From an uncultured Muribaculaceae bacterium (lineage in GTDB: Bacteria; Bacteroidota; Bacteroidia; Bacteroidales; Muribaculaceae), in assembly GCA_944321875.1 (NCBI GenBank), contig CALUMX010000002.1, positions 83,651 through 147,650 on the forward strand: a DNA stretch of 64,000 nucleotides, written 5' to 3'. A model generated the notes under the pieces. That model saw nothing but the letters and a program-made list of their open reading frames with translations. It had not been told where the DNA came from and did not search any database. Both the position numbers and the translations under genes were made by a program. The stretch's first letter is position 1. Each line of letters opens with the position of its first letter. Positions 30,918 to 41,678 of the stretch are shown in pieces.

Positions 30918-32954
30918 CTACTTCAACAAGTCAATTGAACGCTTCAAGAAGCTGTCCAAAGCCTCGCCTTTCAGCAAGTTATTGCCAAGAAGTGCGATAT
31001 CAATCATCTGACGCACAAGCGGATTGGTCTGAGCGTATGCCTTAATGGCCTCGTTTTCCTCCTTACGCAATGCCTCTGCCTGCGATTCGTTGTTGGCAAG
31101 GATTTCCTTTTCAGCGTCGGTAGCATCTTTCTTCTCGCGCAATGCCTCGCTGGTCTTTGTCAAGTCGGCAATCTTCGCCTCCAACGGACTTACCTTCTCG
31201 GCCAACGCTGCCTTCGACTCTTCCATAACGCGTTTTACGAGCGGATGCTCCGTGTTAAGGATCAAGCTGTAAGTATCAGGCAACTCACCGTAGAAACTCA
31301 TACCGCGCTGCATGGCTGCCATTTCCTTCATCCGTCGCATGTACTCGCTCTGGGTAATCATGACAGGGCTGCTTTCTGCGGAAAGAGCCTCAAACGTTAC
31401 CAGGAATTCCGTCTTCTCGATGGCCGGAATCTGCGAGCGGAACAATTCAGTGAAGACGCTGCGGTCTTCGGCCGACAGTTCAGCCGACTTTCTGTCAGCC
31501 TTGACAATTAGGTTTTCAAGAATGTCACTGTCTACGCGGACAAAACGTGCCTTCTCCAATTTCTGCTCGAGCATGCCCACAAAGTGGCTGCCAAGTTGGT
31601 CGTCAATCAGCAGCACGTCGTAACCCTTGTCGGTCGCATTCTTGATGTAGCTGTACTGTGCTGTCTTATCAGTTGCATACAGATATACCAGATAACCGTC
31701 CTTGTCAGTCTGCTCGCCCTTGATAAGCTCCTTGTATTCGTCAAGCGTGAACTTCTTGTCGTCAGTATTGGCAAGAAGAGCGAACTTCATGGCTGCCTCG
31801 GCAAACTTTTCATCGGTCAGCATACCGTATTCGATGAATATCTTGATGTCGTTCCACTTCTCCTCAAACTCCTGACGGCGGTTCTTGAAAATGTTCTCCA
31901 GCTGTGAAGCCACCTTCTTCGTAATGTAGGAAGAAATTTTCTTCACGTTGGCATCGCTCTGGAGATAGGAACGTGATACGTTCAACGGAATGTCCGGCGA
32001 GTCAATGACACCACGCATGAGCATCATGAAGTCAGGCACCACGCCTTCTACGGAATCCGTCACAAACACCTGGTTGCAATAAAGCTGGATGCGGTCCTTC
32101 TGCACGTCGATGTTTGATTTCAGCTTCGGGAAATAAAGGATACCCGTCAGCGTGAACGGATAGTCAACATTCAGGTGAATCCAGAACAACGGGTCTTCCT
32201 CGCCCGGATAAAGCTCGTGGTAGAACTTCAGGTAGTCCTCATCCTTCAGCTCCGACGGCTGCACCGTCCAGGCCGGCTTCGTGTTGTTGATGACGTTGTC
32301 TTCCTCCGTATCTACCCACTTGCCGTCCTTCCATTCCTGTTTCTTGCCAAACACGATAGGCACAGGGAGGAACTTGCAGTACTTCTTCAGCAATGCCTCG
32401 ATTTTATCCTTCTCGAGGAACTCCTTGCAGTCATCATCAATATAAAGCACAATGTCCGTACCGCGCTCAGCCTTCTCGATTTCATTCAACTCGAACTCCG
32501 GCGAACCGTCGCAAGTCCAACTGATGGCCTTCGCGTCCTCCTTATAGGATTTCGTGCGGATTTCCACCTTCTTCGAAACCATGAAAGCAGAATAAAATCC
32601 GAGACCGAAGTGACCGATGATGGCATTCGCGCTATCCTTATACTTGGCGAGGAATTCCTCCGCGCCTGAGAAAGCAATCTGGTTGATATATTTGTCGACG
32701 TCCTCAGCCGTCATACCGATACCGCTATCGCTCACGGTCAGCGTGCCGTTCTCCTTGTCGATAGCCACACGCACTTTCAGCTCACCCAGTTCTCCCTTGT
32801 ATTCACCGCAGGAAGATAGTGTTTTCAGTTTCTGAGTCGCATCGATGGCATTTGACACAATCTCACGAAGAAAAATATCGTGGTCGCTATATAAGAACTT
32901 CTTGATAACCGGAAATATATTCTCCGTAGTTACTCCAATTTTTCCTTTTTGCAT
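30918..32954 (-). CDS. htpG: Molecular chaperone HtpG (Hsp90)
   Basis: This 678-aa Hsp90 homologue is slightly longer than the roughly 630-aa E. coli protein. The N-terminal GHKL ATPase has REIVSNAIDATQKL (about 35-48), DSGIGMTAEDV (about 76-86) and GHFGLGFYSAFMVS (about 113-126). The middle domain includes LNVSRSYLQSD. A helical, charged C-terminal dimerisation region follows. It assists folding and stress recovery in the cytoplasm. It is the gene downstream of clpC on the same strand, but a terminator separates the two. Confidence 0.97.
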   Translation of the reverse strand: MQKGKIGVTTENIFPVIKKFLYSDHDIFLREIVSNAIDATQKLKTLSSCGEYKGELGELKVRVAIDKENGTLTVSDSGIGMTAEDVDKYINQIAFSGAEEFLAKYKDSANAIIGHFGLGFYSAFMVSKKVEIRTKSYKEDAKAISWTCDGSPEFELNEIEKAERGTDIVLYIDDDCKEFLEKDKIEALLKKYCKFLPVPIVFGKKQEWKDGKWVDTEEDNVINNTKPAWTVQPSELKDEDYLKFYHELYPGEEDPLFWIHLNVDYPFTLTGILYFPKLKSNIDVQKDRIQLYCNQVFVTDSVEGVVPDFMMLMRGVIDSPDIPLNVSRSYLQSDANVKKISSYITKKVASQLENIFKNRRQEFEEKWNDIKIFIEYGMLTDEKFAEAAMKFALLANTDDKKFTLDEYKELIKGEQTDKDGYLVYLYATDKTAQYSYIKNATDKGYDVLLIDDQLGSHFVGMLEQKLEKARFVRVDSDILENLIVKADRKSAELSAEDRSVFTELFRSQIPAIEKTEFLVTFEALSAESSPVMITQSEYMRRMKEMAAMQRGMSFYGELPDTYSLILNTEHPLVKRVMEESKAALAEKVSPLEAKIADLTKTSEALREKKDATDAEKEILANNESQAEALRKEENEAIKAYAQTNPLVRQMIDIALLGNNLLKGEALDSFLKRSIDLLK

Positions 32955-32990
32955 AATATCGAGTGTTTTGTTATTTTCTGCCTATCCACT

Positions 32991-33030
32991 AAACAAAAAA
33001 AATGCCATACCGCAAAAGGTATGACATTTT
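32991..33030 (-). terminator. Terminator of clpC
   Basis: A 12-bp stem (33000-33011 with 33018-33029, one wobble) and a 6-nt loop are followed by a U-rich run on the minus strand, 31 nt after the clpC stop. Confidence 0.85.
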
Positions 33031-33060
33031 AACTGATTTAGCTGACGTTTTTGTCAGTTT

Positions 33061-35202
33061 TTAGTCTTTTAGGATATTGCATGTCAAACGGTCATCCCCC
33101 TCTCGGTGGTCAACCTCGATGGTATTGCCATCCTCTACCTCGGCACGCAGAATCATCTCTGCCAGGTCGTCCTCCAGATACTTCTGGATGGCACGTTTCA
33201 GCGGACGTGCGCCGTACTGGCTGTCGAAGCCCTTGTCCACAAGGAAGGCCTTCGCCGCATCGGTCAGCACGAGCTTGAAGCCCAACTCATCGACGCGCTT
33301 GAAGAAGGAGCGCAACTCGATGTCGACAATCTTCGACAAAGCCTCCTTGTCAAGGTTGTTGAACATGACAATATCGTCAATACGGTTAAGGAATTCAGGA
33401 GCAAACGTGCGGTTCAGAGCCTTCTGAATAACGGCGTGAGAACGCTCGTCGACGCTGTCGCCCGTATCGAAGCCGATACCCGTTCCGAAATCCTTGAGCT
33501 GACGCGTTCCGATATTGGATGTCATGATGATAATCGTATTCTTAAAGTCAACCGAACGGCCGAAACTGTCAGTCAGACGGCCTTCATCCATCACCTGCAA
33601 CAGCATGTTGTAGACGTCGGCATGCGCTTTCTCTATCTCGTCAAGAAGCACAATCGAGTACGGACGGCGGCGCACTTTCTCCGTCAGCTGTCCGCCTTCC
33701 TCATAGCCCACATATCCCGGAGGCGCACCCGTCAGTCGCGACACCGTAAACTTCTCCATAAACTCGCTCATATCGATGCGAATCAGCGCATCTTTCGAAT
33801 CAAACAGAAACTCCGCCAACTTCTTGGCCAGATGCGTCTTACCCACGCCCGTAGGACCTAAGAAAAGGAAGGTGCCAATCGGACGGTTCGGGTCCTTCAA
33901 TCCGATACGGTTACGCTGGATAGACTTGGCAATTTTTGTAATGGCATCGTCCTGACCGATGATTTCTTTCTGCAAGTCGGCTGCCATGTGAAGCAGACGC
34001 GCGCTCTCCGACTTGGCAATGCGCTGCAACGGCACGCCGGTCATCATTGCCACCACCTCTGCAATCTTTTCCTCGTCGACCACCTGGCGGTTTTCACGCA
34101 TCGACTGTTCCCAGTCGGCTTTCAGCTCTTCCAGCTTCACCTGCATGCCAGCCACCTCGTCACGAAGTTTGGCGGCCTCCTCAAAATTCTGATTCTGAGC
34201 AGCCTTCAGCTTCATGGTCGTTGTCTCGTCGATGCGACGCTCCATCTCCTCTATCTCTCTCGGCACCTGCACGTTGCCCACATGAACACGTGCGCCGGCC
34301 TCATCCAAAGCGTCAATAGCCTTGTCCGGGAAAGAACGGTCGCTGATGTAGCGTTGCGTCAGGCGTACGCAAGCCCGCAACGCTCCTTCCGTATAGGTCA
34401 CACAATGGTGGTTCTCATAATTCTCCTTAATACGGTGAAGTATCTCGAGCGTCTCCTCCGGCGATGTCTGTTCCACAATAACCTTCTGGAAACGACGCTC
34501 AAGCGCACCGTCCTTCTCAATGTTCTTGCGGTACTCGTCGAGCGTTGTCGCTCCGATGCACTGTATCTCGCCGCGCGCCAACGCCGGCTTCAGCAGGTTG
34601 GCCGCATCCATAGAGCCTGACGTATTGCCCGCGCCCACGATATTGTGCAACTCATCGATAAACAGAATGACATTCGGATTCTTCTGCACCTCATCGACAA
34701 TCGCCTTGATACGTTCCTCAAACTGTCCGCGGAACTTCGTACCGGCCACAACGGCCGCCATGTCGAGCGAAACCACCCGCTTGTCGAAAAGCAGACGTGA
34801 CACCTGACGCTGCTTGATACGCAACGCCAGTCCCTCGACAATTGCCGACTTACCGACACCCGGCTCACCGATAAGCACCGGATTGTTCTTCTTGCGGCGA
34901 CTGAGAATCTGAATCACACGCTCAATCTCCGCATTACGTCCCACCACAGGGTCCAGCTTTCCTTCCTCGGCGGCACGGGTAATGTCCTTACCGTACTTGT
35001 TCAGCACGGGAGTGTCGCCCACCGACGATTTGTCACGTCCGGCAGTGCCATGCCCCGCCTGAGAGGCAGATTGCTTTTTGTTGTCCTCCGCCGGAAACCC
35101 TTCCTCGTCCTCAAACTCATCGTCGTTGAACGATTCCGCATAGAAGTTTCCGTCCTGCCCGGAAGCCATATATCTCAATAATTCCTTATAGTCTTTTTCC
35201 AT
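33061..35202 (-). CDS. clpC: ClpC-type AAA+ unfoldase lacking the N-terminal adaptor domain
   Basis: This 713-aa protein carries two AAA+ modules with Walker A GEPGVGKS (112-119) and GPTGVGKT (about 449). The short ClpC-style middle coiled coil with a UVR-like stretch ([20 protein letters not shown]) lies between them. An IGF-type loop (TGIGFD, about 574) for ClpP docking is present, so it should feed the ClpP protease. ClpC of other Bacteroidales is about 840 aa with two Clp_N repeats. Here only an acidic linker of about 60 residues precedes the first AAA module, and the 195 bp up to gyrA contain no Clp_N coding sequence. Confidence 0.92.
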   Translation of the reverse strand: MEKDYKELLRYMASGQDGNFYAESFNDDEFEDEEGFPAEDNKKQSASQAGHGTAGRDKSSVGDTPVLNKYGKDITRAAEEGKLDPVVGRNAEIERVIQILSRRKKNNPVLIGEPGVGKSAIVEGLALRIKQRQVSRLLFDKRVVSLDMAAVVAGTKFRGQFEERIKAIVDEVQKNPNVILFIDELHNIVGAGNTSGSMDAANLLKPALARGEIQCIGATTLDEYRKNIEKDGALERRFQKVIVEQTSPEETLEILHRIKENYENHHCVTYTEGALRACVRLTQRYISDRSFPDKAIDALDEAGARVHVGNVQVPREIEEMERRIDETTTMKLKAAQNQNFEEAAKLRDEVAGMQVKLEELKADWEQSMRENRQVVDEEKIAEVVAMMTGVPLQRIAKSESARLLHMAADLQKEIIGQDDAITKIAKSIQRNRIGLKDPNRPIGTFLFLGPTGVGKTHLAKKLAEFLFDSKDALIRIDMSEFMEKFTVSRLTGAPPGYVGYEEGGQLTEKVRRRPYSIVLLDEIEKAHADVYNMLLQVMDEGRLTDSFGRSVDFKNTIIIMTSNIGTRQLKDFGTGIGFDTGDSVDERSHAVIQKALNRTFAPEFLNRIDDIVMFNNLDKEALSKIVDIELRSFFKRVDELGFKLVLTDAAKAFLVDKGFDSQYGARPLKRAIQKYLEDDLAEMILRAEVEDGNTIEVDHREGDDRLTCNILKD

Positions 35203-35232
35203 AGAAAGTGTTGAATTTTTCCATAAAATCTA

Positions 35233-35265
35233 CAAAAATAGTGCCAATTAACAAGATTGCGCAAA
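35233..35265 (-). promoter_or_regulatory. Full-consensus promoter of clpC
   Basis: On the minus strand TTTG (35262-35265), 21 bp, TATTTTTG (35233-35240), 30 nt before the ATG. Its position right before the short start supports the truncated ClpC as the true product. Confidence 0.7.
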
Positions 35266-35334
35266 AACTACATTTTTTAGCAAAAACAGTGCATCATAAT
35301 TTATGTGAATTATAGGTTTTTTCGTATCTTTGCC

Positions 35335-35342
35335 TGACTTAT
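35335..35342 (+). promoter_or_regulatory. -7 element of gyrA
   Basis: TATCTTTG matches TAnnTTTG; no exact TTTG is found at -33. The leader that follows contains a 6-bp perfect hairpin CGCCGC-AGT-GCGGCG at 35352-35366. Confidence 0.6.
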
Positions 35343-35396
35343 GAGACATCGCGCCGCAGTGCGGCGATGATATTTAACAATCTATTAAAAAAACTT

Positions 35397-37964
35397 ATGG
35401 TAGAGGATCGTATAAAGAAGATCAATATTGAAAAAGAAATGCAAGACGCCTACATCGACTACTCGATGTCGGTTATTGTATCTCGTGCGCTCCCTGACAT
35501 CCGCGACGGTTTCAAGCCTGTTCACCGCCGTGTGTTGTTCGGTATGGAAAAGTTAGGAAACACTTACAATCAACCCACAAAAAAATCTGCCCGTATCGTC
35601 GGTGAGGTAATGGGTAAATATCACCCTCACGGCGACTCTTCAATATATATGACTATGGTACGCATGGCCCAGGAATGGTCATTGCGCTACCCCCTTGTCG
35701 ACGGACAAGGTAACTTCGGCTCCATCGACGGTGACTCTCCGGCCGCTATGCGTTACACGGAGGCTCGCCTTGCAAGAATGGGCGAGGAAATGATGCGTGA
35801 CATCGACGAGGATACAGTCGACTTCACTCCCAACTTCGACAACACGCTCAAGGAACCGACCGTGTTGCCAACCCGCTTCCCTAACCTGCTGGTGAACGGT
35901 GCGTCGGGTATCGCAGTCGGTATGGCAACCAACATGCCGCCTCACAACCTTACGGAATCAATCAACGCCTCGATTGCCCTACTCCACAATCCGGACATCA
36001 CTATCGAGGAACTGATGAAACATATCACAGCCCCTGACTTCCCTACCGGTGCGACTATCTACGGATATGCCGGTGTGAAGGAAGCCTACGAGACCGGCCG
36101 CGGCCGTATCGTAGTGCGCGCAAAGGCTGAAATCGAAACGCACAACGACCGCGACCTGATTGTCGTTTCAGAAATTCCTTACAACGTAAACAAGTCAGAG
36201 CTTATCAAGTCAATCGCCGAACTGGTAGAAGACAAGCGTCTGGACGGCATCTCCGACATCAACGACGAGAGCGACCGCGAGGGTATGCGCATCGTTATTG
36301 AAATCAAGAAGGATGCCAACGCAAGCGTCGTGCTCAACAAGCTCTACAAGATGACGCAACTGCAGTCTTCGTTCAGCGTCAACAACGTCGCACTCGTCGA
36401 CGGACGTCCGAAACTGCTCAACCTGAAGGAAATTCTGGAAGCATTCCTTGCCCACCGTCACGAGGTGGTCATCCGCCGCTCGCGTTTCCAACTTGCCAAG
36501 GCAGAAGAACGCGCACACATCGTAGAGGGCTTGTTCATCGCCACTGACAACATTGATGAGGTCGTGCGCATCATCCGCGCTTCCAAGACTACCGACGAAG
36601 CCCGCGCCAACCTCTCCGAACGCTTCGGCCTGTCGGATGCTCAGACCCGCGCCATCGTCGACATGCGTCTGCGCGCGTTGACCAACATGAGCCAGGACGA
36701 GCTTCATGCAGAATACGACGAACTTGAACGCAAAATCGCATTCTTGAACTCCGTTCTGACTGACGACACCGTTTGCCGCCAGCTCATCGAGGACGAATTG
36801 GTTGAGACCCGCGAGAAATACGGAGACGAACGCCGCACGGACATCGTCTATGCATCCGAGGAATTCAACGCCGAGGACTTCTATGCCGACGACGAGATGA
36901 TTATCACCATCTCCCACATGGGCTACATCAAGCGCACTCCGCTCTCCGACTTCCGCGCACAAAACCGTGGCGGCGTAGGAGCCAAGGGCAGCGATACCCG
37001 CGATGAAGACTTCATTGAATACATCTATACAGCAACCATGCACAACTATATGCTCTTCTTCACCCAGAAGGGACGTTGCTACTGGTTGAAGGTCTACGAC
37101 ATTCCGGAAGGCTCAAAGGTTTCAAAGGGCCGCGCCATCCAGAATATGCTCAACATTGACGCCGACGACAAGGTGAAGGCATTCATTAATGTGAAACAAC
37201 TGGAAGATGCCGACTTCGTCAACAACCACTACCTCGTATTCTGTACGAAGGGAGGCTTGATTAAGAAGACGAAACTGGAAGCCTACTCCCGTCCGCGCCA
37301 GAACGGTGTGAACGCCATCATCATCCGCGAAGGCGACGAATTGCTGCAAGTGCGCATGACCGACGGCAACCAGGAAATCATCATGGCCAACCGCAACGGC
37401 CGCGCCATCCGCTTCAACGAGCGTACAGTCCGCGAAATGGGACGTATGTCAACCGGTGTGAAAGGTATGGTTCTTGACGGCGACGACGATGTGGTTGTAG
37501 GAATGATTGCCATGCCGACCGACTCCCAGGAGACTGTTATGGTCGTTTCCGAACAGGGTTACGGTAAGCGTACCGACATCGAGGACTACCGCATCACCAA
37601 CCGTGGCGGTAAGGGTGTGAAGACGCTCAACATCACCGACAAGACTGGCAAGCTCGTCGATATTGTCAACGTGGACGACTCCAAGGATTTGGTCATCATC
37701 AACAAATCCGGCATCACACTCCGTCTGAAAGTGGCTGACATCCGTACGATGGGCCGTGCAACTCAAGGTGTACGTCTGATTAACCTTGAGAAGCGCAACG
37801 ACGACATCGCATCGGTTTGCGTGGTAGACTCCGCTACGGAAGAAGAAAACGACGCAGAAAATCCGCTTCCAGAACAAGAGGAAAATCTTACAGAAACTCC
37901 AACTGCCGACAACGATAACGGCAATGAAGTGGAAATAAGCGACAGCCTCTTCCCTGAAGAATAG
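35397..37964 (+). CDS. gyrA: DNA gyrase subunit A
   Basis: The ATG at 35397 is chosen because [15 protein letters not shown] matches the usual start; a longer frame from 35367 starts in the leader hairpin. The 855-aa subunit breaks and rejoins DNA through Tyr120 ([15 protein letters not shown]). The quinolone region reads [17 protein letters not shown], with Ser81 equivalent to E. coli Ser83 and Met85 in the place of Asp87. The C-terminal beta-pinwheel includes the GyrA box [10 protein letters not shown] (about 525). It ends in an acidic, Glu/Asn-rich tail. Confidence 0.97.
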   Translation: MVEDRIKKINIEKEMQDAYIDYSMSVIVSRALPDIRDGFKPVHRRVLFGMEKLGNTYNQPTKKSARIVGEVMGKYHPHGDSSIYMTMVRMAQEWSLRYPLVDGQGNFGSIDGDSPAAMRYTEARLARMGEEMMRDIDEDTVDFTPNFDNTLKEPTVLPTRFPNLLVNGASGIAVGMATNMPPHNLTESINASIALLHNPDITIEELMKHITAPDFPTGATIYGYAGVKEAYETGRGRIVVRAKAEIETHNDRDLIVVSEIPYNVNKSELIKSIAELVEDKRLDGISDINDESDREGMRIVIEIKKDANASVVLNKLYKMTQLQSSFSVNNVALVDGRPKLLNLKEILEAFLAHRHEVVIRRSRFQLAKAEERAHIVEGLFIATDNIDEVVRIIRASKTTDEARANLSERFGLSDAQTRAIVDMRLRALTNMSQDELHAEYDELERKIAFLNSVLTDDTVCRQLIEDELVETREKYGDERRTDIVYASEEFNAEDFYADDEMIITISHMGYIKRTPLSDFRAQNRGGVGAKGSDTRDEDFIEYIYTATMHNYMLFFTQKGRCYWLKVYDIPEGSKVSKGRAIQNMLNIDADDKVKAFINVKQLEDADFVNNHYLVFCTKGGLIKKTKLEAYSRPRQNGVNAIIIREGDELLQVRMTDGNQEIIMANRNGRAIRFNERTVREMGRMSTGVKGMVLDGDDDVVVGMIAMPTDSQETVMVVSEQGYGKRTDIEDYRITNRGGKGVKTLNITDKTGKLVDIVNVDDSKDLVIINKSGITLRLKVADIRTMGRATQGVRLINLEKRNDDIASVCVVDSATEEENDAENPLPEQEENLTETPTADNDNGNEVEISDSLFPEE

Positions 37965-37998
37965 AAAAAATTCTACATAAAACTAAATTCATAAAACG

Positions 37999-39255
37999 AT
38001 GAAAAGAAAATCAATCTTATTGCTTTGCGCTTTGACAACATTCGGCGCATTTGCACAAAAAAATCTTGTTGATGACGTAGAACACTCTATCGGTGGTTTC
38101 GACGTTAAACTTGACACTTACAAAGACGCAGCTGCGAAAATCCTTCCGGCATTGGAAAATGCTGAATCTAAGGATGACGCTAAGACTTGGTTTGTTGCAG
38201 GCCGCGTTAACTTCGGCATCTACGACCAGTGCTTCACTTCCATGCAGCTCGGTCAGGACATCGACAAGGCGCTGATGGGTAAATCAATCATCACTGCCTA
38301 CGACTACTTTAAGACAGCTCTTCCTCTTGATACTGTAAAGCAAACCAACAAGGACGGTTCTTACAAAATGGACAAGAAGGGTAACATCAAAGTGAAAACC
38401 AAATATTCAAAAGATATCGTAAACACTTTGGTTGGTCACCACAACGACTTCCAGATTGCAGGTTCTCTCCTTTATGAATTGCAGGACTACAAGGCTGCCG
38501 CTCAAGCATGGGGCATCTACGTTGACCTCCCAACTTCAGGAATCGCTGACCGCGACAAGTTTGCTGCACCTGACACAACTATCGCTCAAATCGCATTCTA
38601 CCGCGGTGTTGCCGCTTGGCAAGGTCAGGAGCTTCAGGCTGCCGTTGACGCATTCGCTCAGGCTCGCAAGCTCGGCTACGACAAGAAGGACGCTTACGAC
38701 TATGCGATGAACTGCTACGCTGACATGGGCAACAACGACGGTATCGTTGCCATTGCAAAGGAGGCTCTTCCTCTCTTCGGCGATGAGGACGTTCAATACA
38801 TCAACATCATCATCAACGACCAGGTTAACAAGGGTAACTTCGACGAAGCTAACCGTCTAGTAGAAGAAGCTCTCGCAAAGCAGGCTGACAACGCTCAACT
38901 CTACAACGTAAAGGGTGTTATCCTCGAGCAGCAAAAAGATGACGAAGGCGCATTGGCAGCTTTCAAGAAGGCTGTTGAGCTCGACCCGAAATATCTCCAG
39001 GGACAATTCAACGCCGGCCGCGTTATCATCAAGGAAGCTGTAAGACTCCAGTCAGAGAACGAATCACTCAGCGCAAACCAATACCAGAAAGTGCGCGAGA
39101 CTCAGATTCTGCCGCTTTACAAGGAAGCCGTTCCTTACCTGGAAGCAGCCTATGCTCTCGACAACACTGATACTCAAATCAAGAACCTGCTCCGTAACAT
39201 CTACTACCAACTCGGTGAGGATACGAAGCTCGACCTTCTTGAGAAGGATTTGTAA
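37999..39255 (+). CDS. Secreted tetratricopeptide-repeat protein
   Basis: This 418-aa protein has a signal peptide ending GAFAQ (about 20). Several TPR motifs follow, clearest at about 285-325 (AQLYNVKGVILEQQKDDEGALAAFKKAVELDPKYLQGQFNAG). Its codon use is that of a highly expressed gene. It probably acts as a periplasmic scaffold; partners are unknown. It lies 34 nt after gyrA and may be co-transcribed with it. It is followed by a strong terminator. Confidence 0.87.
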   Translation: MKRKSILLLCALTTFGAFAQKNLVDDVEHSIGGFDVKLDTYKDAAAKILPALENAESKDDAKTWFVAGRVNFGIYDQCFTSMQLGQDIDKALMGKSIITAYDYFKTALPLDTVKQTNKDGSYKMDKKGNIKVKTKYSKDIVNTLVGHHNDFQIAGSLLYELQDYKAAAQAWGIYVDLPTSGIADRDKFAAPDTTIAQIAFYRGVAAWQGQELQAAVDAFAQARKLGYDKKDAYDYAMNCYADMGNNDGIVAIAKEALPLFGDEDVQYINIIINDQVNKGNFDEANRLVEEALAKQADNAQLYNVKGVILEQQKDDEGALAAFKKAVELDPKYLQGQFNAGRVIIKEAVRLQSENESLSANQYQKVRETQILPLYKEAVPYLEAAYALDNTDTQIKNLLRNIYYQLGEDTKLDLLEKDL

Positions 39256-39279
39256 TTCGATATTATCGTAATAAACACA

Positions 39280-39307
39280 AAAAAGCCGGCGGCAACGTCG
39301 GCTTTTT
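39280..39307 (+). terminator. Terminator of the gyrA/TPR unit
   Basis: A 12-bp stem (39280-39291 with 39296-39307, one wobble), loop GCAA, ends in a T-run. Confidence 0.88.
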
Positions 39308-39322
39308 TCATACTATCCACAA

Positions 39323-39365
39323 TCAAAAAACAAGGAGAGCCGCCGTGGCAATTCCACGACGGCTC
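39323..39365 (-). terminator. Terminator of ettA
   Basis: A 12-bp GC-rich stem (39337-39348 with 39354-39365, one wobble on RNA) is followed on the minus strand by a run of six U. Confidence 0.82.
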
Positions 39366-39392
39366 TTCCTTTTATATAAGTATCCAGCCTGA

Positions 39393-41075
39393 TTACATCA
39401 GCTTGCGGTAGCGGATGCGGTGTGGCTGAGTGTCGCCCATGCGGGCCTTCTTGTTTTCCTCATATTCAGTATAGCTGCCTTCATAGAAGAACACCTGACT
39501 GTCGCCCTCAAAGGCAAGGATGTGCGTACAGATACGGTCAAGGAACCAACGGTCGTGGCTGATGACTACCGCACAACCTGCAAAGTTCTCCAAACCTTCC
39601 TCCAGCGCACGGAGCGTATTCACGTCGATATCGTTGGTCGGCTCGTCGAGCAGCAGCACGTTGCCTTCCTCCTTCAACGCCATGGCGAGGTGCAGACGGT
39701 TACGCTCACCACCTGAGAGCATACCGATTTTCTTCTCCTGGTCAGCTCCGGCAAAATTGAACTTCGAGAGATAAGCACGCGCATTCACGTCACGGTTACC
39801 CATACGGAAGATTTCAGTTCCGCCCGACACAACCTGGTATACGGTCTTTTCAGGGTCAAGGTCCTTGTGAGTCTGGTCGACATAAGCAATCTTCACAGTC
39901 TCGCCCACTTCGAACGTACCCTTATCGGCCTTCTCCAAGCCCATAATCAGCTTGAACAACGTCGTCTTACCGGCACCGTTCGGACCAATTACGCCGACAA
40001 TACCGTTAGGCGGCAACATGAAGTTGAGGTTGTCGAAAAGCACTTTCTCGCCAAACGCTTTGGCCACGCCCTGCGCCTCGATAACCTTGTTACCCAAACG
40101 AGGACCGTTCGGGATGAAGATTTCGAGTTTTTCCTCGCGCTCCTTCTGGTCTTCATTCAGCAAGCGATCATAGCTTGACAGACGGGCCTTACCCTTTGCC
40201 TGACGGGCTTTCGGAGCCATGCGAATCCACTCCAACTCACGTTCCAGCGTCTTACGGCGCTTGCTGGCCTGCTTTTCCTCCAATGCCATGCGCTGTGTCT
40301 TCTGGTCGAGCCAAGAGCTGTAATTACCCTTCCATGGAATTCCTTCACCACGGTCGAGTTCGAGAATCCATCCAGCCACATGGTCGAGGAAGTAACGGTC
40401 GTGAGTGATGGCAATCACCGTACCTTTATACTGCTGCAAGTGCTGCTCCAACCAGTCGATTGACTCAGCGTCCAAGTGATTGGTAGGCTCGTCGAGCAAC
40501 AGAATGTCCGGATTCTGAAGCAACAAACGGCAAAGAGCCACACGACGGCGCTCACCACCGGAAAGCGTAGCCACGTTTTGGTCCTCAGGCGGACAACGGA
40601 GAGCATCCATCGCACGCTCGAGCTTATTGTCGAGATTCCATGCGTCAGCAGCATCCAGTTTGTCCTGAAGCTCAGCCTGACGGTTGATGAGCTTGTCCAT
40701 CTTCTCAGGGTCCTCAAGCACTTCCGGGTCGGCGAAACTGTTGTTGACAGCATCGTATTCCGCCATCAGGTCAAGCACCGGCTGCACGCCTTCCTGCACA
40801 ATCTCCTTAACCGTCTTTGACGGGTCAAGTTTCGGGTCCTGCTCAAGATAACCGACAGAATAACCCGGAGAGAAAACGACTTCTCCCTGATATTGCTTGT
40901 CGATACCGGCAATAATCTTCAACAACGTTGACTTTCCGGCACCGTTCAAACCGATAATACCAATCTTAGCTCCGTAGAAGAAAGACAGGTAGATGTCCTT
41001 CAACACTTGCTTTTGCGGCGGGTAGATTTTGCTCACACCCACCATTGAAAAAATAACTTTCTTGTCGTCAGCCAT
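39393..41075 (-). CDS. ettA: Energy-dependent translational throttle protein EttA (ABC-F)
   Basis: This 560-aa protein has two ABC ATPase domains and no membrane segment. Walker A motifs are GLNGAGKST (about 42-50) and GPNGAGKTT (about 365). Signatures LSGGERRRVALC and LSGGERNRLHLA, and the EttA-typical arm and linker (ELDRGEGIPWKGNYSSWL, RMAPKARQAKGKARL) are present. EttA binds the ribosomal E site and gates entry into elongation by ADP/ATP ratio. It lies 39 nt after def in a ruvX-def-ettA unit. Confidence 0.96.
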   Translation of the reverse strand: MADDKKVIFSMVGVSKIYPPQKQVLKDIYLSFFYGAKIGIIGLNGAGKSTLLKIIAGIDKQYQGEVVFSPGYSVGYLEQDPKLDPSKTVKEIVQEGVQPVLDLMAEYDAVNNSFADPEVLEDPEKMDKLINRQAELQDKLDAADAWNLDNKLERAMDALRCPPEDQNVATLSGGERRRVALCRLLLQNPDILLLDEPTNHLDAESIDWLEQHLQQYKGTVIAITHDRYFLDHVAGWILELDRGEGIPWKGNYSSWLDQKTQRMALEEKQASKRRKTLERELEWIRMAPKARQAKGKARLSSYDRLLNEDQKEREEKLEIFIPNGPRLGNKVIEAQGVAKAFGEKVLFDNLNFMLPPNGIVGVIGPNGAGKTTLFKLIMGLEKADKGTFEVGETVKIAYVDQTHKDLDPEKTVYQVVSGGTEIFRMGNRDVNARAYLSKFNFAGADQEKKIGMLSGGERNRLHLAMALKEEGNVLLLDEPTNDIDVNTLRALEEGLENFAGCAVVISHDRWFLDRICTHILAFEGDSQVFFYEGSYTEYEENKKARMGDTQPHRIRYRKLM

Positions 41076-41114
41076 AATTATTACAGGTTGATGATATTGT
41101 ATTTCTTTATAAGA

Positions 41115-41678
41115 TTAATGTTTCTTGACTTGCTTCACCTTATAGTCACAACGCACCTTGCCGGCAGCGATGTTGTTGAGTTTGCCGCGAATCAGCTGCT
41201 TGCGGATAGGCGACACGCGGTCCACATAGAGCGTACCCTCCAAATGGTCATACTCATGCTGGATAATACGAGAGAGGAATCCCTCGAACACCTGCTCATG
41301 CTCCTCAAAATTCTCATCAAGCCAGTTGAGCAGCACCTTTTCATGACGCACTACGTTCTCACTCAGTCCGGGCACGCTCAGGCAACCTTCCGCACGCGAC
41401 ACCTTCGGACCATCCTCGAGCACGTCCAGTTCGGGATTAATCAATGTCAACTTAATACCCTCCAATTCCGGGAACGTATCCTTCAGCACATCGGCATCAA
41501 TGACAATCAGACGAATCGGCAGACCAATCTGCGGAGCTGCCAGTCCGACACCGTCGGAAGCATACATTGTCTCATACATATCGGCTATCAACTTCTTCAA
41601 ATCCGGATAGTCAGGAGTAATCTCTTCAGTCTCCTGCCGCAAGACAGGTTGACCGTATAAATAAACAGGTAATATCAT
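41115..41678 (-). CDS. def: Peptide deformylase
   Basis: This 187-aa metalloenzyme removes the formyl group from nascent N-termini. All three motifs are intact: GVGLAAPQ (43-50), EGCLS (97-101) with the metal Cys, and HEYDH (141-145) with the two His ligands and catalytic Glu. Its start overlaps the ruvX stop by ATGA, so the two are translationally coupled. Confidence 0.97.
   Translation of the reverse strand: MILPVYLYGQPVLRQETEEITPDYPDLKKLIADMYETMYASDGVGLAAPQIGLPIRLIVIDADVLKDTFPELEGIKLTLINPELDVLEDGPKVSRAEGCLSVPGLSENVVRHEKVLLNWLDENFEEHEQVFEGFLSRIIQHEYDHLEGTLYVDRVSPIRKQLIRGKLNNIAAGKVRCDYKVKQVKKH

Noticed and set aside
33061..35202. Calling the protein ClpB or ClpA
   Set aside because: The middle coiled coil is short with a UVR-like stretch, unlike the long ClpB M-domain, and the sequence follows ClpC of Bacteroidales closely.
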